From Candidatus Segatella mututuai (lineage in GTDB: Bacteria; Bacteroidota; Bacteroidia; Bacteroidales; Bacteroidaceae), in assembly GCA_002439605.1 (NCBI GenBank), contig DJOI01000034.1, forward strand, positions 32,446 through 64,105: 31,660 bases of DNA. Reading direction: 5' to 3'. Below are positions 22,583-31,442 of this stretch, one piece after another; the first letter of the stretch is position 1; each line of letters opens with the position of its first letter. A program made the translations under genes and the position numbers. The notes beneath the pieces were generated by a model, which saw only the letters and a list, made by a program, of their open reading frames with translations, was not told the origin of the DNA and searched no databases.

Positions 22583-23359
22583 TTACTTCTTCACAATGCA
22601 ACGAACCACAAACCAGACATGGGCGAAGAGTGTGGCAAACAGACCATAATGAGAACGCATCACATTGAAACGCTCACAAAGGGAAGCACGATGGTTCTGC
22701 ACCGACATGCCACCATCAAGATAATTAGTAATAACGATACCTACATTGCGCAAAGGAAGACGGAGCCTCGCTGCCTCCTTCATGATGCGGATACACCAGT
22801 CTATATCCGCAGAATAACGATAACCAAGGTCGTAAGGTATGCCTTTTGCCAAGTCCGTGCGGGCATAAAAAGACTGATGACACACCAACATGCCCCATAG
22901 GAAGGAATGCCAGGACAAATGGGCTGGTGGCTGAAGACGGCGATGGCGAAGGAAATGTCCTGCATCGTCCACAATATCCGTATCGCCATAAAGCACTCCA
23001 GGCAAAGTCTCACCTTCGCCCACGCAACCTGCCACATACTCTAATGTCTCACTGGAAGGAAAAACATCGCCTGCATTGAGAAAAACAAGATAGTCGCCCG
23101 TGGCACGGGCTATCGACTTGTTCATTGCATCATAGAGTCCACGGTCAGGCTCTGATACGATAACTATGTCGTGGGCATTCTCGCCCTTGCTTATCTTGTG
23201 CTGGTAAGCTCGCACCATCGGTAGGGTCTTGTCAGAAGAGCCTCCGTCCATGATGATATGCTCAATGTTGCAATAAGTTTGTTTCTTCACACTGTCGAGG
23301 GTACGCTGCAACACTTGTTCGGCATTATAGGTACAGGTGATGATGGTGAACTTGATCAT
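22583..23359 (-). CDS. glycosyltransferase family 2, GT-A fold
   Basis: The 258-aa cytosolic or membrane-associated enzyme opens with KFTIITCTYNAEQVLQRTL and IEHIIMDGGSSDKT. It has VSEPDRGLYDAMNKSI, an LVFLNAGDVF block (the DxD-equivalent nucleotide-sugar/metal site) and a later SADIDWCIRI acceptor/catalytic segment. A C-terminal amphipathic stretch (LFATLFAHVWFVVRCIVKK) may bind membrane. GT2 enzymes add one sugar from a nucleotide donor to a growing glycan. This subgroup is common in LPS, capsule and O-antigen loci. Donor and acceptor are unknown. Its ATG overlaps the stop of the GT4 gene by 4 nt (ATGA), so the two are translationally coupled. Confidence 0.9.
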   Translation of the reverse strand: MIKFTIITCTYNAEQVLQRTLDSVKKQTYCNIEHIIMDGGSSDKTLPMVRAYQHKISKGENAHDIVIVSEPDRGLYDAMNKSIARATGDYLVFLNAGDVFPSSETLEYVAGCVGEGETLPGVLYGDTDIVDDAGHFLRHRRLQPPAHLSWHSFLWGMLVCHQSFYARTDLAKGIPYDLGYRYSADIDWCIRIMKEAARLRLPLRNVGIVITNYLDGGMSVQNHRASLCERFNVMRSHYGLFATLFAHVWFVVRCIVKK

Positions 23360-24630
23360 ATGCGGTAATTTTTATAGGCCATCGCCTGATTGTAAACTTC
23401 GATGTACTTAAGCGCCACCACATGCTGCGAGTAGTTGGACAACACCTTATGCAGACAGTTGTTGCGCACCTCGTCGGCATTGGCTTCAAAGAGCACCCAA
23501 CGAATTCCTGCCGCCAAATCAGCAGCATCACGATAGTTGGCCACATAGCCATTCTTGCGATGGTCTATCATCTCGGGAATACCGCCGACCTTGAAACCAA
23601 CGCTGGGCACGCCGCAGGCCATCGCCTCCATAATGGTATTGGGAAGATTTTCAGAAAGCGAGGGAAGCACAAAGACATCTGCCGAACGATAAATATCGGC
23701 TATACGACGATCATCGTTCACATATCCTAATGATATGGACGGAAAAGGCAATTTGCCCTCCAATTCCTCGCTATGGCCACCGAGGATAGCGACGCAGGTA
23801 TTGTCGCGCATATCGGGATATTTATCGACCAACTGCTGGCAGGCTTCCATGAGATAATTCATTCCCTTGTAGGGATTGGTGGCACGCTGGGCAATGAAGA
23901 GGATAATGCGCTTGTCGGCTGGCAAGATGGCACGCATACGGGCTTCCTGACGATTGTCAGGACAATATATACGTGAATCTATGGGATTGGGAATGCTTAC
24001 CACCTTCTGCCCTGAGAGAAGCAGACTCGACTTGGCCTCGCCTGCCAACCACTCGCTGCAAGCAACAAACAGAATACTGTTCTGCCTGTAGAGATTCTGC
24101 TTGCGCCGCCACACCTTGGCAGCCAAGTCACCCATAAACCCACCCGAAGGCAGATACTTGCACTTGGCACAACCGCTAAGAAACTTGTTGCAGCCCATAG
24201 TGAGATGACACAGCGAAGTGGCAGGCCACATGTCGTGCATGGTCCAAACTACAGGCTTCCCGCTCTTGAGTATCTTGCGAATGGAACCCAATGAGAGCAT
24301 GCCTTGATTTATCCAATGCAGATGAATGACATCGGCTTCCTTGAATTCTGGCAAACCTGTTATGTCGTAGCCAGAATTGGCTATATCTATGTCGAAAAGA
24401 TGAAGTTTGGAAAAGCGCAAATTCCAAAAGATGCACCAACGCTCCCATAAGAAATGCCACTGTCCAAAGATAGAACGAGGAATTTGAGCCACAGTTATCG
24501 ATTCTGTTTCCTTATCGCGCACCAACATCTTGGCCTTAACACCATTCTTGTTAAGAGCATCCATCAGACGGTTGGCAGCTACGGCGGCACCACCTGTCAG
24601 CTCACTTGTATTTACTATAAGTACTCGCAT
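23356..24630 (-). CDS. glycosyltransferase family 4, GT-B fold
   Basis: The 424-aa protein has an N-terminal RVLIVNTSELTGGAAVAANR (nucleotide-fold start) and HLHWINQGMLSLGSI. A Cys cluster occurs at CHLTMGCNKFLSGCAKCKY. The C-terminal donor-binding half has SIPNPIDSRIY, GYVNDDRRIADIYRSADVFV and the signature SENLPNTIMEAMACGVPSVG, where the E...E residues hold the sugar nucleotide. It retains configuration, as GT4 enzymes do. The Cys cluster recurs in a subgroup of these transferases and may bind metal; this is inference. The gene is first in a two-gene operon with its own consensus promoter. Confidence 0.9.
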   Translation of the reverse strand: MRVLIVNTSELTGGAAVAANRLMDALNKNGVKAKMLVRDKETESITVAQIPRSIFGQWHFLWERWCIFWNLRFSKLHLFDIDIANSGYDITGLPEFKEADVIHLHWINQGMLSLGSIRKILKSGKPVVWTMHDMWPATSLCHLTMGCNKFLSGCAKCKYLPSGGFMGDLAAKVWRRKQNLYRQNSILFVACSEWLAGEAKSSLLLSGQKVVSIPNPIDSRIYCPDNRQEARMRAILPADKRIILFIAQRATNPYKGMNYLMEACQQLVDKYPDMRDNTCVAILGGHSEELEGKLPFPSISLGYVNDDRRIADIYRSADVFVLPSLSENLPNTIMEAMACGVPSVGFKVGGIPEMIDHRKNGYVANYRDAADLAAGIRWVLFEANADEVRNNCLHKVLSNYSQHVVALKYIEVYNQAMAYKNYRI

Positions 24631-24707
24631 CGTTTACTTGTTTTTATAACCGACCACAAGGTTGCCCGACACGACAGAGACAGGACACATGTAATCTTTT
24701 GCACATG

Positions 24708-24738
24708 CAAAGGTAATGTATTTTAGGGAAAACACAAA
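24708..24738 (-). promoter_or_regulatory. consensus promoter of the glycosyltransferase operon
   Basis: On the minus strand TTTG at 24738-24735, 19 nt, then TACCTTTG at 24715-24708. It gives a leader of about 70 nt to the ATG at 24630 and begins just downstream of the terminator of the small RNA unit. Confidence 0.7.
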
Positions 24739-24760
24739 ACAAAAGAAGCAACAAAATGAT

Positions 24761-24798
24761 AAAAAAAACACGCTGCAACTCTCAACGAGCTGCAGCGT
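24761..24798 (-). terminator. intrinsic terminator of the candidate ncRNA
   Basis: On the minus strand ACGCTGCA (24798-24791) pairs perfectly with TGCAGCGT (24777-24770). CTC/GAG pairs are possible inside the loop. A G and eight T residues (24768-24761) follow. It is one of the strongest terminators in the window. Confidence 0.85.
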
Positions 24799-24940
24799 AT
24801 CATTATGTTTAACTTTAAAATTCTATCCCAAAGGCAATCTCACGATTCCCTTTGTTATCTGTTAAACAATCTACCTTAAAACCTAATAACTAAAAACCTA
24901 AATCTATTACTACTAACCTAAACAATCTATTAACCTTTTG
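24762..24940 (-). ncRNA. candidate independent small non-coding RNA, about 180 nt
   Basis: The unit has its own consensus promoter (24979-24947) and ends at a strong intrinsic terminator, and it holds no ORF of note. Its 3' half folds well: GTTTAAC (24867-24861) pairs with GTTAAAC (24813-24807). Inside is a hairpin CAAAGG/CCTTTG plus AATC/GATT capped by a GTGA (GNRA) tetraloop (24854-24829). The 5' half is A/U/G-rich and largely unpaired, with repeated GGTTA/AGGTTT-like words. It lies between ispF and the glycosyltransferase operon, separated from both by terminators. It could be a 6S-like RNA or a trans-acting sRNA. I cannot match it to a named family. Confidence 0.6.
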
Positions 24941-24946
24941 ACGATG

Positions 24947-24979
24947 CAAAGGTACAACTTTTTTTGCTATACCGCCAAA
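24947..24979 (-). promoter_or_regulatory. consensus promoter of the candidate ncRNA
   Basis: On the minus strand TTTG (24979-24976), a 21-nt spacer, TACCTTTG (24954-24947). Transcription should start near 24940. Confidence 0.75.
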
Positions 24980-25030
24980 CATTTTGAAAGGAAAATGATA
25001 TATTTTAGTGTTTATTTGATTTAAATCAAG

Positions 25031-25057
25031 AAAATGTGTTCGAGCACAACACATTTT
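25031..25057 (-). terminator. intrinsic terminator after ispF
   Basis: A perfect 10-bp stem AAAATGTGTT/AACACATTTT encloses a 7-nt loop, 20 nt past the ispF stop. On the minus strand it is followed by CTTGATTTAAA. The A-rich/U-rich stem base could also work on the plus strand. It ends the porU-porV-ispF unit ahead of the small RNA promoter. Confidence 0.65.
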
Positions 25058-25076
25058 AAGCCTCCATTAACGGTCA

Positions 25077-25556
25077 TTAAGCTTTCACTATGAGAACAAT
25101 GGCATAAGCCGATATTCCTTCCATTCTCCCCGTGAAGCCCAACTTCTCTGTAGTGGTTGCTTTGATTGAGATATTGTCCACGTCGGTATTCATCACTTGT
25201 GCCAGACAAGCTTTCATTGCTGGCACATGAGGGTTGAGTTTAGGGCGCTCCGCACATACAGTAACGTCTATGTTACCCAACTGATACCCTTTGGCAGCAA
25301 TCAGTTCGATGGTCTTTCGAAGCAATATCTTGGAATCGACATTCAGTGTGTCTGCAGAAGTATCAGGAAAATGATAACCGATGTCGCGCATATTGGCTGC
25401 CCCTAAGAGCGCATCACAAATGGCATGTATCAACACATCAGCATCGCTATGACCCAACAAGCCCAACTCATAATTTATTTTGATGCCGCCAAGCCAAAGC
25501 TCGCGTCCAGCCACCAACTTGTGGACATCATATCCGAATCCTACTCGAATATTCAT
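25077..25556 (-). CDS. ispF: 2-C-methyl-D-erythritol 2,4-cyclodiphosphate synthase
   Basis: IspF catalyses the fifth step of the MEP isoprenoid pathway: it cyclises CDP-ME 2-phosphate to ME-2,4-cyclodiphosphate with release of CMP. The 159-aa length is standard for this trimeric cytosolic enzyme. The metal ligands are visible: D10 and H12 in GFGYDVHKL, and H44 in VLIHAICDALLGA. The HSDADV loop and the C-terminal SIKATTTEKLGFTGRMEGI block are intact. It is the last gene behind porV on the same strand. The same porU-porV-ispF order occurs, to my recollection, in Porphyromonas gingivalis. Confidence 0.96.
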   Translation of the reverse strand: MNIRVGFGYDVHKLVAGRELWLGGIKINYELGLLGHSDADVLIHAICDALLGAANMRDIGYHFPDTSADTLNVDSKILLRKTIELIAAKGYQLGNIDVTVCAERPKLNPHVPAMKACLAQVMNTDVDNISIKATTTEKLGFTGRMEGISAYAIVLIVKA

Positions 25557-25693
25557 AATATAAAATAGTATATAATTGCTTTCTTAGTAAATACCCCATT
25601 CATCACAAATCCCTAAAAAGCGAAAACTCAGAAATCTATGCAGAGATTATCTCAGACCTTAAAGGTTAGAACGCCATAGGGGAAACTGATCAA

Positions 25694-26875
25694 TTATCTT
25701 CTTTTGAACAAGTCCTTGATACCGTCCATGTCGAAGGTAAGCGAGAAGCGCAATGTTTGGTCGAGCGGATTGCTCTTGGCAGTAGCTATCACATAACCTG
25801 CATCAAGTTGGAACACGCTCATCTTGAAGCCTGCGCCCACGGTGAAGTACTTGCGATTGCCCTTGTTCTCGGCTTCGTGATGATAACCAGCACGGAGAGA
25901 GAACTTGTCGTTATAGGTGTATTCGGCTCCTACACCATAGTAAATCTCCTGCAGTTCTTCCTTAAATCCACCTGGAGCATCACCAAAGCTCTTGAATATG
26001 CCGCGGATGGCAGAAATATCATTGTACTCGCGATGCACACGATCCTCGTATTCCGAGTTGTCCTCGCCTTCTTCCTGCTTAGGCACAGTAGGAACCAGCA
26101 ACTTGTTGGCATCGGCAGCAATGGTTAGACGATTATACTCGTCGATAGGAATCATCAGCGATGCACCCAAACGCAGGTTGGCAGGCAAGAACTCACTGTA
26201 CTCGTTGCCACTAAACTTGATTTTACTACCTATGTTGGAGATATTAAGACCAATACCCAACTGGCACTCACGCTGGCCTATGTTGATATAGTTCTGATAA
26301 TAGGCTGCAATATCAGCAGCAAAGGCTGAAGCTGGCGAATTGTCTTCTCGCTCATCAAAACGAATGTCAGAATATATCCAGCGCAAGCCTGCGGAGAGCG
26401 AGAAAGTTTCGCTCAGCATCAGCGAGTAAGCTACATCGAGCGACATTTCGTAAGGATTGATAGTGGTTCCTTCCCCCGTCTCGGCTCCTTCGTACGAGGT
26501 GTAGACTTTACCCAAGTTGAAATAGCGCAACGAACTCGACACGGCGCTGTGGTCGCCTATGCGGTAATAGCCTGCCAAATAGGCAAGGTTCATATCGTTG
26601 ACCAATGAGCGGAGCCAAGGTGTGAAGTTGAGTGCCACTCCTGCACGCGAGATACAGAAAGGATATTTGGCAGGGTTCCAGTACTGAGAGTTGACATCTG
26701 GGTCGGTTGCAGCACCCACGTCTCCCAAACCTCCTCCACGTGCATCAGGGGCTATGGTCTGCGAAACGGCCGCATAGTTGACTGGATTGAAAAGGTCCTT
26801 CTTTTCCTGAGCACTCATCTGGATGGAATGTTGCATCAGGAATACTGCCAGTAATATTTTGAATACTTTGTTCAT
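25694..26875 (-). CDS. porV: type IX secretion outer-membrane protein PorV (LptO)
   Basis: PorV is the shuttle component of the T9SS. It takes cargo from the Sov/SprA translocon and presents it to the PorU sortase at the cell surface. The 393-aa protein has a signal peptide (NKVFKILLAVFLMQHSIQMSA) and a FadL-like barrel with family signatures: APDARGGGLGDVGAATDPD, NSQYWNPAKYPF, and a final strand LRFSLTFDMDGIKDL. It is an outer-membrane barrel. Its neighbour porU encodes its direct partner. Start is the ATG at 26875, which overlaps the stop of a 50-codon ORF. Confidence 0.93.
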   Translation of the reverse strand: MNKVFKILLAVFLMQHSIQMSAQEKKDLFNPVNYAAVSQTIAPDARGGGLGDVGAATDPDVNSQYWNPAKYPFCISRAGVALNFTPWLRSLVNDMNLAYLAGYYRIGDHSAVSSSLRYFNLGKVYTSYEGAETGEGTTINPYEMSLDVAYSLMLSETFSLSAGLRWIYSDIRFDEREDNSPASAFAADIAAYYQNYINIGQRECQLGIGLNISNIGSKIKFSGNEYSEFLPANLRLGASLMIPIDEYNRLTIAADANKLLVPTVPKQEEGEDNSEYEDRVHREYNDISAIRGIFKSFGDAPGGFKEELQEIYYGVGAEYTYNDKFSLRAGYHHEAENKGNRKYFTVGAGFKMSVFQLDAGYVIATAKSNPLDQTLRFSLTFDMDGIKDLFKRR

Positions 26876-27024
26876 ATTTTCTTGTGGTTTATTGTTCTGT
26901 TGTCAAAAATAAAACGTAAAAGCTGCACTTTTATTTTACCATGCAACTTGTTTGTTGTTAATATCCCCTTATTTTTTATCATCAGCCAAGAGACTACGGC
27001 TACTGTCAGCCATTTTTGTATCAT
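26872..27024 (-). CDS. small ORF filling the porU-porV gap, 50 aa
   Basis: The ORF begins with ATG 10 nt after the porU stop and ends with TGA overlapping the porV ATG (ATGA). It encodes MIQKWLTVAVVSWLMIKNKG followed by a basic tail (NKLHGKIKVQLLRFIF..). The hydrophobic first third could be a short membrane segment or a failed signal peptide. The exact fit and ATGA overlap argue for translation coupling to porV. The lack of a known family and the AT-rich sequence argue for chance. No homologue is recognised. Confidence 0.3.
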   Translation of the reverse strand: MIQKWLTVAVVSWLMIKNKGILTTNKLHGKIKVQLLRFIFDNRTINHKKI

Positions 27025-27034
27025 CGCCAAAATC

Positions 27035-30000
27035 TTATCTGTTGCTGATAACAATGAGTTTCTTCGTCTTCGATACATAGCTGCTGCCTTCCGATGATAC
27101 TTTGACACGATAGAGATAGACTCCCGTCTGCAAAGGCCTTCCACCATCTACCGATAAATCCCAATCCACAGTATAATTGCTCGTAGCCGACACACCGTTC
27201 TCTGCATGGCGCCACACCTGCCGTCCTGCCGCATCAAAGAGTTCTATGACAACATCCATATTGCTCGCCATACGGTCGTGGCTGATAATGAAAGTTGTGG
27301 AAGTCCGGGCAGGATTGTTGGTCACACTGATTCCAAAGAGCTGCGGACGCAAACCTTTCACCACATTGAAGTGAAGCACGGTTGTAGAACTGTTGTTCTG
27401 AATATCCCACACACGGAACTGTAGTTTGTGCGGTCCATCCTCCAACTCAGGAATACTGTAATAGGTGGAACCACTGGTGTAGGTTCCAAAATCGTAGCAG
27501 AAGTTGTTGTTGAGTGTATAAGTCTTTGCCATGTCGCCATCGATGACAAGCTGCATGTCATGACCTATTCCGCTTCCTGCTGCATTGATTCCATCCTTAT
27601 CTTTGATTTCTGCCACAAAATAAGGAGTACTGTTCACATTACCGCCATCGACAAACGAGGACGAGTTGAGGTAACAATAGATGGAAGGACCTACTGAATC
27701 ATTCTTTACCTCGACACTTCCACCCACAATAAACTGGTTGCAGGAACCATTAGCCCGAATTTTCTTATCAGCACTCAAGGCATAGAGATTGATCATTCCT
27801 TGACCATCGGCATAATTAATGTCCTTAGGGACGGCGAACGTCAGTTCGAAGCTATTGTTACGAACACTATCAGAACCTTGATAGAGAGTCTTGGTACGGT
27901 CTAAATACTTGAAAGCCACCTCTGCACCATCCTTACCAGTATCATTCAACTTACAGGTTATCTCTTCTTGGGTGTCGCGCACAGTGGCAGTCACCACACC
28001 ATTAAATCCTTCTACCCCTTCCACATGCCCTTTCATCTTTACCACAGCTCCAGCCTTGACCGTGGGCATCGTACCGGATCCGACAGCCACACCGTCAATC
28101 TCATCGACCAGCACCTGAGCCGTAGGAAGATTGAGCGACAGAGCTGGATCGCCCAACAACGAATACTGCAAATGATTCTCGGTATTGTCTTGTTCCGGGT
28201 TCGTTTTGGTGGGGTCTTCCGTAGAAATTGGATACCTGTTGGTTCCTAACATCACATCATTCTGCGCCAGACGATGTGCCTCTCCCAAAGTAATGGGCTT
28301 GCCATCCTGAAGGGAGAGTACACGCTTCATGAAAGCATGATTGATATATTTGTTGGCTGACGTGAATACCGTACGCGCTGTGCCATAGAAAGCCACGGCA
28401 CCTCCTTTTTCGTTGAGTACCGCAGCCTCGCCTATAGTCTCTGCAACACCATCGAAAGGCATAACATCACAGGCAGCAGTTACCCACAAAGGCAGGTTGG
28501 AAGTGCGCGACTCGCTAAAATCGCTCAGCCCAAGCACAGATTCGTGTGAAATCTGCGTGGCGCTGCCATGCCCTCCGTAGTCCATGACCAAGGCTCCATT
28601 GGCCTGTTGCTGACGTATGATCTTGCTCACCTCCGGGTAAGTATTGCCTGTGGCTGAACTTTCACGGGTATAGGCATCCCACATCACTTTCTTAATGAGG
28701 AAATTAGGATAATCCCTACCAATACTATTAGCCACATAGTCAACATCCTTCATGTGAATGTTGTCATTTCCATCATCGCCCATAAACATGATGGTGTTCT
28801 GCCAAGCTCCACCATTCTGGTTTTTACCATAATTGATCGTCTTGTCGACCATAATCTTTGCCTCCGCCACTGTGGTTACCGGGAATCGGCCTACACCAAC
28901 GTCCTGCAATTCTCGCCTTGGGTCGGAACCTGCACCTTCTGCCAAGATGCCCATCCAGCTATCACCCGCATAGCAGGCTGTTTCGCTAAACGAGTTCTCG
29001 CTCTCGTAAACGAGAAGATAATCATCAGGATTAAATCTCCTACAATCTTGCGTGAGCATACGGTTGTCCCAAACACAATCGCCAAAGAGCAACAGATACT
29101 TAGGCATGTCGGCCTCTCTTGCAGCTCTATCCTGCAACATTCTAAGATAGCGACGATAAGCATTGGCATCGGGAGTTCCACTCGAGAACTCATTGTACAA
29201 CTGGTCTGCGGCAACAATATTCACCCGCATACCATCATGACTTTCATGGAACTCCTTAAGGCGCTGCGCCTGCTTCAATAGTGCCCGGGAGGAGGGAATT
29301 ATGATGACCAAGTCAGCCTGACCGTCTGCATGAAGGTCTTGATTATCTACATTCCCCACATAAGTTGCCAAAGGATGCTTTCCCGACAGGGGCGACAGCG
29401 GAATCGCCTTTTCCCATGCCATCGACACATAATCGAGGCGAGCCGTCTCGCCACTCACATTCTCTATGGTTATGGTGTCTTTATCGTTTATTTTCAGGCT
29501 GTCAAGCGAATAGGTTCCACCCACTTGTCCTGCTTTACAATAATCCAAAACACGCACTTTCAGTGTTTCCAACACTTTACCATTGAAAAGAATGCGTATT
29601 TGATTTTCACCTCCAGCCGAAACATTGACAGTAAGGTGTCCCTTCGAACTACCGGTAGTATTGGTAATCACTACCTGCTGACTGCCTCCCACGCTGATAG
29701 GAGTAGGATCGAAGAGATTTCTGCCGCCATTGTACCAACTGTAGCCATCAACCTCATAAAGCGAATGATAGTAATCGGGTGAAGGATAGAAAGAAGATAC
29801 AAAGGTAGCCGAGTCAACCGTGGTAGGCTCCTCGTCACTCTGGGTAATAAAATAATAACCGTAGTCAGAATAAGGATTGCGCGTACGTACAGCCGTTGTG
29901 TTAGACGTCCAGCTGACAGGTCCCTTGGCATAAAACAAGTGTTTGCCACCCACGACACACTGTGGCACTTCCTTCAAGTCGTCGGTGCGAGCCAGATCGT

Positions 30001-30640
30001 TGGCATACAGAACCTCATTCTGCAGGTTGCCACCATAACCATAGATTTTCACCTTATCAATATTAGAGAATCCCGCCTGACGGATAGTGGCATCGGTAAG
30101 TTGATAAATGCCAGAAGAACTTACCCGTATCTTTGCCCACTTGCCCGAGGCAAGCAACGAATGCTCTGCATAGATATCGGATGCCGACGCATAAGCCTTA
30201 TTGTCCTTACGCAGGCGTAGCATACTGCTTTTCACAGCTTTTGCCTTGACATCAAGCATGAAACTCACCAACATCTGATACTTATTGTTGCGGAAAACCA
30301 ATGGGCAGAATGAAACTACAAGATAACCTTTTCGCCTGCTCACAGAGATTTTCTGGCTAAGAGGCACCTGCGAAGGCAGAACCGCTCCAGATATGCGATT
30401 GTAGTTGGCCACATCGCTCACGGTCATATCCATGTACTCCGGATATTTCACAGAAACAGTGTAGACGGAGTCTTGATAATTTTGGGGCAAAGGAATGGAA
30501 TAGAGGAAATGAGGCAACACAGAGTCTACCTTGACCTCCTCGGCTGTCAAGTTGAAGAACCGCTGCTGTGGCTTTGCTGGCAAAGCAAAAACCAGCAAAG
30601 CCACCCACAAAAAAAATATCCAAACTCTTTTATTCGTCAT
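27035..30640 (-). CDS. porU: type IX secretion system sortase PorU
   Basis: PorU is a surface cysteine protease of the gingipain (C25) family. It removes the C-terminal signal of T9SS cargo and attaches the protein to A-LPS. The 1201-aa protein has a signal peptide (WIFFLWVALLVFALPA) and an N-terminal beta region. The C25 domain (about 440-860) has catalytic H691 in MDYGGHGS and C724 in WVTAACDVMPFDG. A C-terminal FlgD-like Ig domain ends in TGVYLYRVKVSSEG. Length and residues match P. gingivalis PorU. It is followed by porV. Other T9SS genes (porK-N, sov) are not in the window. Confidence 0.93.
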   Translation of the reverse strand: MTNKRVWIFFLWVALLVFALPAKPQQRFFNLTAEEVKVDSVLPHFLYSIPLPQNYQDSVYTVSVKYPEYMDMTVSDVANYNRISGAVLPSQVPLSQKISVSRRKGYLVVSFCPLVFRNNKYQMLVSFMLDVKAKAVKSSMLRLRKDNKAYASASDIYAEHSLLASGKWAKIRVSSSGIYQLTDATIRQAGFSNIDKVKIYGYGGNLQNEVLYANDLARTDDLKEVPQCVVGGKHLFYAKGPVSWTSNTTAVRTRNPYSDYGYYFITQSDEEPTTVDSATFVSSFYPSPDYYHSLYEVDGYSWYNGGRNLFDPTPISVGGSQQVVITNTTGSSKGHLTVNVSAGGENQIRILFNGKVLETLKVRVLDYCKAGQVGGTYSLDSLKINDKDTITIENVSGETARLDYVSMAWEKAIPLSPLSGKHPLATYVGNVDNQDLHADGQADLVIIIPSSRALLKQAQRLKEFHESHDGMRVNIVAADQLYNEFSSGTPDANAYRRYLRMLQDRAAREADMPKYLLLFGDCVWDNRMLTQDCRRFNPDDYLLVYESENSFSETACYAGDSWMGILAEGAGSDPRRELQDVGVGRFPVTTVAEAKIMVDKTINYGKNQNGGAWQNTIMFMGDDGNDNIHMKDVDYVANSIGRDYPNFLIKKVMWDAYTRESSATGNTYPEVSKIIRQQQANGALVMDYGGHGSATQISHESVLGLSDFSESRTSNLPLWVTAACDVMPFDGVAETIGEAAVLNEKGGAVAFYGTARTVFTSANKYINHAFMKRVLSLQDGKPITLGEAHRLAQNDVMLGTNRYPISTEDPTKTNPEQDNTENHLQYSLLGDPALSLNLPTAQVLVDEIDGVAVGSGTMPTVKAGAVVKMKGHVEGVEGFNGVVTATVRDTQEEITCKLNDTGKDGAEVAFKYLDRTKTLYQGSDSVRNNSFELTFAVPKDINYADGQGMINLYALSADKKIRANGSCNQFIVGGSVEVKNDSVGPSIYCYLNSSSFVDGGNVNSTPYFVAEIKDKDGINAAGSGIGHDMQLVIDGDMAKTYTLNNNFCYDFGTYTSGSTYYSIPELEDGPHKLQFRVWDIQNNSSTTVLHFNVVKGLRPQLFGISVTNNPARTSTTFIISHDRMASNMDVVIELFDAAGRQVWRHAENGVSATSNYTVDWDLSVDGGRPLQTGVYLYRVKVSSEGSSYVSKTKKLIVISNR

Positions 30641-30700
30641 ATCTTGGGAACAAACTTGTTTTTTATGAGGCGGAAGTCGAGCCCGACCGCCTGGTATTGT

Positions 30701-31318
30701 TTACTTGCAATTGAAATCGAGCACCTTTCTGTCTTCCAGATAACCCTCCAAGTGGTCGTCTATCTTGACAGGTCCGCAGCCCGTAGGACATCCCGTATAG
30801 AGCAGGTCGCCAGTCTTCAATGTAAAATACTGACTGATGTATGAGATAATCTCATCCACCTTATATAGCATATCACAAGAGCAACCTTCCTGCACATTCT
30901 TTCCGTTGAGGTCGAGGTGGAAATGGATAGCTTGGATATCACGGAATTTCCTGACATCCACCCACTCGCCGATAGCGGCAGAGCCATCAAATCCTTTGGC
31001 CAACTCCCATGGCTGCCCCTTCTCCCTCAACTGCTTCTGCATCTCACGAGCCGTGAAGTCGATGCCCACTGTCACCGCATCATAATAGCGATGGGCGAAA
31101 CGCTGCGGGATAGTCTTGCCCAATTTGCAGATACGAACCACCAATTCTGTCTCATATTCGATTCTCCCCAAGTGGTCAGGGATGAAGAAAGGCTTGCCAT
31201 TGTTGAGCAAAGCGGAATCAGCCTTGGTGAAAATGACAGGACGCTCTGGTTTAGATAACGTACCATGCAAGGATTTATTGTGTTCGGCATAGTTCATGCC
31301 AATAGCAAATATCTTCAT
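30701..31318 (-). CDS. fumarylacetoacetate hydrolase (FAH) family protein
   Basis: The 205-aa, single-domain FAH fold has the metal triad E56, E58 and D87 (RIEYETELV, VGIDFTAR). It also has the family block FDGSAAIGEWV and the ending LKTGDLLYTGCPTGCGPV. Single-domain members hydrolyse or decarboxylate 1,3-diketo acids (acylpyruvase, fumarylpyruvate hydrolase, oxaloacetate decarboxylase). The present sequence does not choose among these. I set the start at ATG 31318 (KIFAIGMNYAEHN), where homologues begin; the frame is open 14 codons further but passes through the tsf terminator. It precedes porU by 60 nt on the same strand. Confidence 0.85.
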   Translation of the reverse strand: MKIFAIGMNYAEHNKSLHGTLSKPERPVIFTKADSALLNNGKPFFIPDHLGRIEYETELVVRICKLGKTIPQRFAHRYYDAVTVGIDFTAREMQKQLREKGQPWELAKGFDGSAAIGEWVDVRKFRDIQAIHFHLDLNGKNVQEGCSCDMLYKVDEIISYISQYFTLKTGDLLYTGCPTGCGPVKIDDHLEGYLEDRKVLDFNCK

Positions 31319-31325
31319 AACAACA

Positions 31326-31381
31326 TTAAAAAAAGAAAAGGGAGTTAGAAGAAAAGCCAAAGCCTTTACTTCTTAACTCCC
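31326..31381 (-). terminator. intrinsic terminator of tsf, abutting the FAH start codon
   Basis: On the minus strand GGGAGTTAAGAAG (31381-31369) pairs with CTTCTAACTCCC (31351-31340) with one bulged base. TTTTCTTTTTTTAA follows, and the FAH ATG comes within about 8 nt. The stem uses the GGAGTTAA word seen in the clp locus repeats. Confidence 0.8.
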
Positions 31382-31442
31382 AGATATTCTAATTTAACTA
31401 TAAGTCAAATTTTCACTTGCTATGCCGTAAGCAACCCGAAGA

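Noticed and set aside
22454..22900. 148-codon plus-strand ORF after GH95
   Set aside because: Most of it is antisense to the GT2 gene, and the rest overlaps the better supported minus-strand glycosidase tail.
30668..30692. AGGCGG/CCGCCT hairpin between FAH and porU as a terminator
   Set aside because: On the coding strand it is followed by an A-tract rather than a T-tract, so FAH and porU may be co-transcribed through it.
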